A DNA stretch of 64,000 bases from Lithodes maja. Lineage: Eukaryota; Arthropoda; Malacostraca; Decapoda; Lithodidae. Where the stretch lies: assembly GCA_037953745.1 (NCBI GenBank), contig JBAKBP010013067.1:1-64000 (forward strand). The letters run 5' to 3'. Position 1 is the first letter of the stretch, and each line of letters opens with the position of its first letter. The notes under the pieces are model-generated. The model was not told where the DNA came from. It did not search any database and was given only the letters and a program-made list of their open reading frames with translations. Shown here piece by piece: positions 1-8,600 of the stretch. A program made the translations under genes and the position numbers.

Positions 1-1097
1 GCTCAGGCAAATGGGCTATAGCCTCGTCAGCCCTTAGGCTCGAGTTCCCCGCCCACTGATCCGCTGAAACATGGTGATCCCAGCTATCCTCCTCTGAAGC
101 TTGACTGTCCCCCTCTCCTTCTCCACCACGGCCGCAACAAGCCAACACAGGGACAGTGAGAGGCTCAGAGGGGCGCCTCACATACTCTTTTATCAGGTTC
201 ACGTGACATAACTGATTCTTCTTCCTCCTGTCTGGAGTGGCAACAAGGTAATCTAGGTCCGAAATTTTCTCCACAATTTTATAGGGTCCAGTATACTTCG
301 CCGACAAGGGGTTACCCACCAAAGGCAACAAAATCAACACCTCCTGTCCCACAATGAACTCCCGGAGCTTCACTTTGCGATCATACCTGTCCTTCATTAA
401 AGCTTGTGACCCTGTTAAATTCCGACCTGCCATCTCCAGACTCTTAAGCATGCGCTCACGGCTTTCAAACACATACTTCAACAAGGAACAAGGCGGCACA
501 GTTCCTTCCCAAATTTCCCGCAGCATATTAAGGGGGCCCCTGACTCGGTGTCCAAAAATCAGCTCGTTTGGACTAAATCCCAGGCTCTCACCAGGCACTT
601 CCCGAGCAGCAAACAGTACATACGGCAATCCAAGATCCCAATCTCTTCCGTTATCAGCACAATAACACCTGAGCATGCTTTTAAGGGTGGCATGCCACCG
701 CTCAAGCACCCCTTGGCTCTCAGGGTGATACGCTGACGATACCACCGCCCGTATTCCATGCTGTTGCATTGTTTGCTTAAAGAGATTGGAGGTGAAATTG
801 GACCCCTGATCAGACTGAATCTCCTCCGGGTACCCGTACCTTGAAAAGTACCACAACAAGTTACTGACTACCGTCTTAGCCATGCCGTTTTTCATGGGGT
901 ATGCATCGGGGTATCTAGTGGCAACATCCATGATGGTTAACAAAAATTTATTACCAGCCTTTGTGGGAGGGAGGGGACCAACCATGTCAACAACAATCTT
1001 ACTAAAAGGTGGCCCAATTACAGGAATAGGGTGCAACGGAGCTTTAGGAATAACTTGGTTTGGTTTCCCGACCCGTTGACAAATATCACATGAGTTT
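1..1097 (-). pseudogene. Integrase core and C-terminal GPY module of element A (frameshifted from upstream Gag-PR frame)
   Basis: The minus frame is open from about 1097 to the window edge. It starts at the two cysteines of the integrase zinc finger (SCDICQ) and continues into an rve core. The catalytic residues are visible: Asp in VVDMVGP (near 990), Asp in QSDQGSNF (near 815) and Glu in GVLERWHA (near 706). A GPY motif (YTGPYKIVEK, near 285) marks a Ty3/Gypsy-type integrase. After its last block (CHVNLIKEYV, near 200) the frame does not stop. It runs through a linker ending HLPE that matches the linker preceding RT remnants in element B. It is out of frame with the upstream 895-codon ORF by a one- or two-base shift near 1095, so this copy is probably inactive. 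Confidence 0.85.
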
Positions 1098-3773
1098 TAT
1101 CCAGGACTGCACATGAGACTTCATCCCCGGCCACCAAAACAACTTCCCCAAAGCCGCCACCGTTTTTCTTACCCCCAAATGTCCTGCCAGCGGTGTGTCA
1201 TGCGCCAAACTCAGTAGGCTATCCCTGCACTCCCGCGGCACCATCAACTGGTCCACTACCCCGGACCCCATCTTCCAGCTACGGTTAGGGTCTTGAAAAC
1301 GCCGATACAGGATGCCATCTAAATAAAAAAAATCTCCCGGCTGTGCATCACCGTCCTCGTCGAGCTCCACAGCTCCATTAGCACACGTTTGGAGCTCAGG
1401 GTCCTCCAGCTGCAACCGACGTATATCTGAGGGTGCCAAGCGATCTAACTGCTCCCGGAGCAATGCATGACCCTCCCCGATACTGAGCTGCTCCCTCTGT
1501 CTCTCTCGATGTTCATAACGTTGCTGTCGTGGAGACTCGTCATGCCCAGCCTCGTCACTCTCGATGACAGGCCCAGGGGCTACTCCAGAACTAAGTAATG
1601 GTGCTAATACTGAATCACCCAGGAGAGCCGCCGAGTCAAAACTCTTAAAACCAACTCCAGCTTTAGCCTCCTCCTGTTGATCGTTCCTCTGCTGGTCTGA
1701 AGACGGAGGACTAGGCGGTGACACTTTAGCTGCCCGAGCTCGGGTGACAGCACACGCCATGGGTTGTGCCTGGCACCGCTCGACCCACTCTCGCTCTTCC
1801 CTACTCACGTCGGCCGGCCTCTCGGCAACGACTAAGGGTAGAACCTCAGAAGCGGGCATTGCAAAGTCGTTGCCGAGAAGAAGGTCGACGCCCTCCACTG
1901 GCAGTTTCTCCACAATCCCAACATCCAATTCACGTGCCACACCATCCACCTCCAACTCCAACCGCACCAGCGGGTATGACCGAGTTGCATTAATACCCTG
2001 CACCACCACCACCCGAGCCGCATTTATAGGGTAGCCAGTCAAGTTTTTCATCAAAGTCTGGGAAGCACCTGTATCACGCAAGACCTCTACTCCATGCTTG
2101 CGCCCCGCCCACATCACGCAACCCCGTCCTCTATGGTCGCAAAAAACATCCTGAGCAGGGTTCGAGCCTCCCAGGTGCTTCTGCATTGGCTGTGCCTCAG
2201 CCTCTGACGAACTGCCCCGGGCAAACTCAGAAGGCTTCAGAGACACACCAATGTTGCAGGCCAAAGACACAGCTGCTGTAGGTGGTTTGCTAGGACAGAC
2301 TCTTGCAAAGTGCCCCTTTTTATGACATTGATAACACTCTAACTCCCCTTTGGGCTTCCCTTGGTACTGGGAAGGGCCCGGCCCCTTCTTAAATGGGACG
2401 GTGCTAGTCTTGTGGTCAGTCTTGGTATCATAACTCTTGTACTTGTTTGCATAAGATATATTACTAACTCGGGGGGGTGGGGCGTCACGCCCCTTGTTAC
2501 CTGCCTCACTACGCTGGGCAGACCCGCACCCACGAATTAATGATAGCCGGAGGTCAGCCATCTCAGCTGCCTCCTGTAGAGTTTTTGGATTCTTTTCTTT
2601 AATAGTTAAAGTCATTTCTGCACCTGTACACTTATAAAACTGCTCGAGCAGAAACAGCTCAGTCAACTGTTCGGCCGTCTCAGCTTTCTCAGAACGTGTC
2701 CAGTTTGTAAGTGCATCTTTTAAGTCCCGGGCATGTTCAAGAAAGGTCGCCTCCCTAGTCTTCGTAACACCCCGAAACTTCAATCGATATGTTTCTGGTT
2801 GCAACTCGTATGCCCGTAGGACAGCTCTCTTCAATTCTGGGTAGTCAATGCAAGACTCTAAAGGCAGTGCATCATAAGCCTTCAGACCCTTACCCGTAAG
2901 TCTTGAGGAGACCAGAGCTGCCCACTTCTCTTCAGGCCAATTATGCTCCCTACACTTCTTCTCAAAACGATTAAAAAATTCTGTGACTTCAGTTTCACTA
3001 AATGCCGGCACCAATTTGACTAAGTGATACAAGGACTGTTCTCTTACTTGGCCCTCACGGCCCATCCGAATCCCTGTCGACTCTGCACGAGTCTTATCTA
3101 AGTCTATCTGAGCACGATATTTCTCTGAGTCGTACCTAAGCTCAGCCTCGTGCCTCCTAGTCTCATTCTCCGCCTCAATCTCATGCCTCCTAGTCTCATT
3201 CTCCTGCCTCCTAGACTCATTCTCAATCTCCTGCTTCCTAGTCTCATTCTCCTGCCTCCTAGACTCAGCCTCAATTTTAGCAAGCTCAAGTTTAAATATC
3301 ATTTCTGGAGACAGGCAGGAAGAGGGAGCTGCCACTACTGAAGGAGGGGGGGCAAGAACTGGGGAACCACCATGTGCACCGCCCGAGGGCACTCCAATCT
3401 TCCAATTCTCATCCCTCTGTGGGAGAGTGCTAACCTCCGGCAACTGAGTGGACGGCACTGTGGGAGTCGAGTGAGAGGGGATCTGGGGAGGAACCCCCCC
3501 AAACGCCCTCTCCTCCGAAACCCCATGTCGCCCACGCAACACCCAGGAAATCAGCTCCCCCTTGGACATCCCTCCTACATTGGATAGACCCAAAACCTTG
3601 GCTATCAGGTGCAAGCCATAAACATTCACCCCAGTCAGCCTCTCCTCCGTCACGTGGTACTGCTTACTCACAAAAAGTCTAGCATCCTCCTCACTAGTTA
3701 CTAACGGCACCTCCTCAAATAGCATCTCTCGCTCCTCGTCAGTACTAGGGCACGACATACTGAAGTTCACCAA
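1086..3773 (-). CDS. gag-pro: Gag-protease with integrase zinc-finger start (element A)
   Basis: This is an 895-codon frame starting MVNFSMS. In order it has an N-terminal region, a Glu/Arg-rich coiled coil (about residues 160-215), a SCAN-like Gag capsid segment with WPEEKW and LLEQFYKC (about 240-420), and a CCHC zinc knuckle CYQCHKKGHFARVC (about 478-491). Next come an aspartic protease active site DTGAS (near 565) with flap-side LLGNDF, a linker of roughly 170 residues, and the His pair of the integrase zinc finger (HDTPLAGH, near 858). It ends at a stop two codons into the frameshifted HHCC region. Protease is followed directly by integrase, with no RT or RNase H between them, unlike ordinary Gypsy elements. 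The SCAN resemblance is a family inference from the motif pattern. Confidence 0.88.
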   Translation of the reverse strand: MVNFSMSCPSTDEEREMLFEEVPLVTSEEDARLFVSKQYHVTEERLTGVNVYGLHLIAKVLGLSNVGGMSKGELISWVLRGRHGVSEERAFGGVPPQIPSHSTPTVPSTQLPEVSTLPQRDENWKIGVPSGGAHGGSPVLAPPPSVVAAPSSCLSPEMIFKLELAKIEAESRRQENETRKQEIENESRRQENETRRHEIEAENETRRHEAELRYDSEKYRAQIDLDKTRAESTGIRMGREGQVREQSLYHLVKLVPAFSETEVTEFFNRFEKKCREHNWPEEKWAALVSSRLTGKGLKAYDALPLESCIDYPELKRAVLRAYELQPETYRLKFRGVTKTREATFLEHARDLKDALTNWTRSEKAETAEQLTELFLLEQFYKCTGAEMTLTIKEKNPKTLQEAAEMADLRLSLIRGCGSAQRSEAGNKGRDAPPPRVSNISYANKYKSYDTKTDHKTSTVPFKKGPGPSQYQGKPKGELECYQCHKKGHFARVCPSKPPTAAVSLACNIGVSLKPSEFARGSSSEAEAQPMQKHLGGSNPAQDVFCDHRGRGCVMWAGRKHGVEVLRDTGASQTLMKNLTGYPINAARVVVVQGINATRSYPLVRLELEVDGVARELDVGIVEKLPVEGVDLLLGNDFAMPASEVLPLVVAERPADVSREEREWVERCQAQPMACAVTRARAAKVSPPSPPSSDQQRNDQQEEAKAGVGFKSFDSAALLGDSVLAPLLSSGVAPGPVIESDEAGHDESPRQQRYEHRERQREQLSIGEGHALLREQLDRLAPSDIRRLQLEDPELQTCANGAVELDEDGDAQPGDFFYLDGILYRRFQDPNRSWKMGSGVVDQLMVPRECRDSLLSLAHDTPLAGHLGVRKTVAALGKLFWWPGMKSHVQSWIKLM
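3126..3285 (-). repeat. Coding minisatellite for Gag coiled coil (element A)
   Basis: Degenerate units of 12-24 bp encode repeats of the type RRQENET and RRHEIEA. The same stretch in element B (39244-39410) has a different number and order of units, so this part of Gag changes by repeat slippage. Confidence 0.75.
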
Positions 3774-3953
3774 AAAATTCTCGAGACAAAAGTGTTAAAC
3801 TCCCTTATGCAAGCACTAATTACTAAATTAACTGGAGTCTCTTAAATGCTCTCCTAATTGCCTTAAAAAAAAAAATATTCTTCAATATGTACGCTAAAGT
3901 ACGAACAAACAAATGTTGTACAACTCTGCAAAAATTTATACTGTTCACAAAAT

Positions 3954-3970
3954 CCTAAGCAAGGTCGCCA
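3954..3970 (-). other. Primer-binding site of element A
   Basis: On the minus strand TGGCGACCTTGCTTAGG begins two bases inside the LTR end. TGG plus this spacing is standard for a tRNA 3'-end primer. I do not assign the tRNA. The identical site occurs in element B. Confidence 0.7.
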
Positions 3971-3972
3971 TT

Positions 3973-5421
3973 TGTTACGACCGGGCACTCGGGTACACTA
4001 GGGCTCTTACACAGGACTCGAGTATGGCTCGCTGCCACAACGGAAACACACGATCCCAACCCCAGAGTACTGCCAGCCGAACAAAAAAACGCCACTACCC
4101 TCCAGAGTTCTATCTGCTATAACGGGGTATACAAGAACTCGGTACTAGCGTTTCACACAACAGACTAATAATAAGACGGGAGTTATCTAGTCTGGTCAAC
4201 AATCAAACAAAGAAGAAAGTACTACAACACTAAAGAATAGTGTTGGCCGAAGCCGAAGTAATCCACCCTTGAACTAAGAACTTAAGAAGTCCTCCACCCT
4301 CTACTTCGGATCGGCACTATTACGTTACGTTAAACAATAGTCCTCGAGCATCAAGCAAGGAATCTTCTGATAAGTTAGATGCTTCTCGAATACTCATAAG
4401 AAGTAAGTATCGGATTTTGAACAGCAATTTAATGAATAACTCACTGGTAATTAAAGGCTTTAAATTGACATAAGAAGAATTATAAGAATAAGCAATAGGA
4501 TATGGCAAACATTAAGAAGAAGTACTCCGACAATGCACTGGCAATAGCCTACTAAGATTGTGCTCGTGGGCCACTAATCTCTGAAGTAGCTAAGCGTGCC
4601 ACGCATGAAATCAATAGTGCTTAAACAATAATATACATAAGGAGAAGCTTCAATACTATGCTGTATCTGCTGGTCGAGCAAAGTCTAGCTGGGATATCTA
4701 AGGTTAAGAGACAATGGCTGAGCAAGCGGCTCGTAGCCTAGCGAGGTCCTTAAGACTGTGCGGCCAAATTACGGTAATTGACGGGATGCTCTCTTGAGAG
4801 ATCCAGATCACTAGTATCTGGTTCTCTCCTGGCGATCCTCTCAAAGTCAAGCAAATGAGATAGCACAGTGTTGGGTGGCACAGGCAAAAGCCCTCACTCG
4901 CAACACAGTGCTAAACTCCCACGGTACACAGTCAGAAAGACCACCTAGGCGTTCCACGTCTCCGTTGCAATTGTGCTGGTTCAACCAACCTAGCACTCAT
5001 AGGAAATCACAACTCGAGGAACCCTATCCCAGTCTAGCATTACCTAAACCAGCAGAAAACAGGAACATGAATAATAGTACACAGGGAAATGCATATACGA
5101 GTGCAACAAACATCAATCAATCCTATTCTAGTTAACCCTTCCAAAAATAGGCTATCTAACAGGCACTTATCTCGTGAGAACTCAAGCGATAATACTTTGG
5201 CTGACTAAATCTGCACCAAAGGGGTCATGGAGGTTAAACAGGGACGAGAAGAGAAGAAGATAGGCTGTTCAGAGAGTAGAGAAAGTTCACATCAGTCGGA
5301 AGAATATGGATAGTTGCAAGGGATATGAGAGGTCGCTTTGCCTGATGAGTTCTGAAGAAAATGCGGCGGGACCTCCCTTTTTATACTCGGCCCTTTAGTG
5401 AGCATAACGCCAACTACTAAG
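3973..5421 (-). repeat. 5' LTR of element A, first part
   Basis: It begins TGTTACGACCGGGCACTC on the plus strand, as do the LTRs at 33720, 40103 and 62724. It is interrupted at 5421 by element C and resumes at 11044. The last five bases (CTAAG) are the target duplication of element C. Confidence 0.92.
5376..5390 (-). promoter_or_regulatory. TATA box of the element A LTR
   Basis: The minus strand reads CCGAGTATAAAAAG, also present in the element B LTRs. Element C inserted about 35 bp upstream of it, detaching the TATA box from the rest of the LTR's upstream sequence. Confidence 0.5.
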
Positions 5422-5644
5422 TATAATAATAATGTATACACCACTATTGTCCAACACCATATGGCACCACAGACACTTTAGACTTGCGGGCGCCTCTGGC
5501 ACCCAGGCCTGTGGAGGCAGCAAGTCCTTCAGTTCACACCAGACTCTTACATAACCAACCAGCGTCTCGGCGCTCCTGTACTCAACCCTAGCCAATAAAG
5601 GATTGAAGAGTACTGGTGTTATATCTTCATTCATCTTTATTATA
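5422..5644 (+). repeat. 5' LTR of element C
   Basis: The LTR starts TATAATAA and ends TTATTATA, a perfect 8-bp inverted terminus instead of the usual TG..CA. An AATAAA polyadenylation signal lies at 5594-5599. I see no clear TATA box placed as a promoter. It matches the 3' LTR base for base. Confidence 0.93.
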
Positions 5645-5662
5645 TGGCGCAGTGTGTAGGAT
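5645..5662 (+). other. Primer-binding site of element C
   Basis: TGGCGCAGTGTGTAGGAT directly abuts the 5' LTR. Position and TGG start fit a tRNA primer site. The tRNA is not assigned. Confidence 0.75.
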
Positions 5663-5675
5663 TATCTGAACCTAC

Positions 5676-8600
5676 ATGGAGAACCTGCACTACCTAGCTG
5701 CGGCTGCAGCTGCTGTGGAAGCCGGCTTGTCGCCATGCGGTCCCTACCTGGCTACATCTACCTCCCAACCGGTCGAGCCTTCATTGCCCGATGCCTTGTC
5801 TCCATACTCATCCATCATCTACTTGAATGAAAGGATCGACGCCCTCCAATCGAGTATTGCCACCTTTCTACAGCATCACCAGGACCAGCAGCATCTACAA
5901 CACCGCCCCGCGACAGCTCCACCACCGCCCCGCCAGGATCTACAACATCGCCCCGCGACAGCTACACCACCGCCCCGCCAGGATCTCCAGCCCCACCAGC
6001 CTCTACAACATCAGCCCCAGGCCAGTAATGTTACCCACCAGGCTGACCCATCCTTTACCTCACACCCCACCAGTGATACACTTCTTCATCCCTCTACACA
6101 GACACCCACACCTCATACATCTCCCCATGTCTCAGTGCCCCACCATATGCCAGTTACCCATGTCTCAGTGCCCCACCATATGCCAGCTACCCATGTCTCA
6201 GTGCCCCACCATATGCCAGCTACCCATGTCTCAGTGCCCCACCATATGCCAGTTACTCCCCACATGTCTTTATTACATATGAACATGACCAATCCCTTTA
6301 CCCACCCTCTCAAGAGCGAACATCCCACACCCTCCCCAACTGACGGCCAGGCCCACACTGGTGTCGGTAGCGACGGTCGGTATTACGGCGGCCATTATGC
6401 CACCCCTGGCTATCGTACGGCTGGCACCAACCCTCACGGCGCAGCCCCTTCTGCGCATGACGTCATCATACCACCACCACCTCAAGTCCCACCAACAACT
6501 CAAGTCCCTCCCTACCCTGCCCAGCCACGCCCCGCCCCGCCCCGCCGGGCTGCCCCTACGCGGCCCCAGGCCGCTTTACATATGCCGGGACACGCCCTAC
6601 GCAAATTCTGGGCTGATTGGGAGGTCTACAAGCAGCTCGTCCTTCTACCACCTCATGAGGCTACCATCGAGCTCTACCAGACGTGCGACCCTGCCCTTCA
6701 GAGCGCCATATTTGCTCACAATCAGGCGTTCTCCTCATTGCCAGAAATCGACCTAGCAACTCTCATCACACAACTCGTCCACCGACAACGGAACCGCGCA
6801 GCCGCTCGCCACCACTTCCGGTCTCTTCTCCAACAACCAACTGAACAGATCCGGGACTACGTCACGCGTATTACGGAGGCCACTTTGGACTGTGGCTTTA
6901 CCTGCCCCTGTTGCCACACTGATGTCTCTGACGAACACATACGGGACCAAGTGACTATCGGGATTAGTGATTCGTCCCTTCAGCAAGATGTTTTAACTAA
7001 AGACCGCACCCTACCTACCTTACAAGATGTTATCAACTACTGTGTGGGGTTCGAATCTGCGGCACTCGATCAGACGGCAATGCAACCGGGGGTACATGCT
7101 GTGAAATCACCATACCAGCGTCTCAAGAGTACTTACCCACGCCCCGCCCCTATCCAGCCCCCCGCCCAACCTACTCAGCCCCCGTCGCCCGCCCCACCAC
7201 CTCCCCACGTCGGCCCCACTTCATCTCCCACACGTTGCTCCGGGTGTGGCCTATCTTCACATTCACAAGCCCAACGATCTTCGAATTGTCCTGCATGGGG
7301 CAAGACCTGCACGGCGTGTAATAAACCTAACCACTTTGCCAAGGTTTGTAAATCCACCTCTTCCCAGTGCAGTGGGTGCGGCCAATCCACACACTCTCGA
7401 GCCGAACGCCCATCCAAATGCCCTGCTTGGGGCAAGACCTGCCCGTCATGCAACAAACTCAACCATTACTCCACAGTTTGTCACTCCACGCCCTCACCTT
7501 CATCCGCGGCTGTTATCATTGGTACTATCAAACAGGCTGTTAACAAACCACCACCCGCCCGGCTCCCCTCCTTGTCCATTACCATTTCTACTGCCATGTC
7601 GCCCCACTCTCACCCCACCAGTGTCACGGCCCACCCTGACACGGGCGCCCAAGTATCTGTGGCTGGTTTGCAATTACTACGGGCACTGGGCCTTCACCGC
7701 CACCACCTACAGCCTACACACCAACGGATCACGGCCGTGGGGGGTCACACTCTCCAGGTCCTGGGTTATATGCCGACTACCATTACCGCCACCGACGTTG
7801 CCGGCACCCCCTACACTACTTCTGATGATATTTTTATTATTCAGGCACAGTCACCGTTATTTATTAGCATTTCAGCTTGTAGGGCACTACATATCGTCCC
7901 TCCCGACTTCCCCACACCTACCCCCTGCATGGCCGCCCACACAGCCCAACCACCACCCACCTTGACCAGGACCCCTCCACCACACCGGCCCACTTCCCTC
8001 CCCTTCCCACCTAACGACCTGCACCTGTCTGACCTTCGTGACTGGTTCTTGTCACAGTTTGCATCTTCAGCTTTTAACACCACCAGCGGCCCACTCCCCA
8101 CGATGTCTGGCCCTCCCATGCACATCCACATCAAGCCTGGCGCATCTCCACGTGCCGTGCACACCCCTGCCCCTATACCACATCATTGGAAGGCCCAGGT
8201 CAAAGCAGATCTCGACAGGGACGTCGCACTGGGCATTATTGAGCCTGTCCCCATCGGTACCCCTACTACCTGGTGTTCTAGGATGGTGGTGGTCGCCAAG
8301 AAAACTGGACAACCCCGCCGTACAGTTGACCTGCAGGCACTCAACCACGCCTGCCTTCGGGAGACACATCACACCCCGAGCCCATTCAACTTGGCCCAAT
8401 CCATCCCTGCAGGCACTCGTAAGACGGTCCTCGACGCTTGGAATGGATACCATGCTGTTCTACTCGACGAATCCAGCAGGGAGGCTACGACTTTTATCAC
8501 AGAATTTGGGCGTTACAGGTATATCAGGGCCCCTCAAGGTTACTTGGCAGCTGGCGACGCCTATACCCGACGCTTCGACGCAATCATACAGGCTGTCCCT

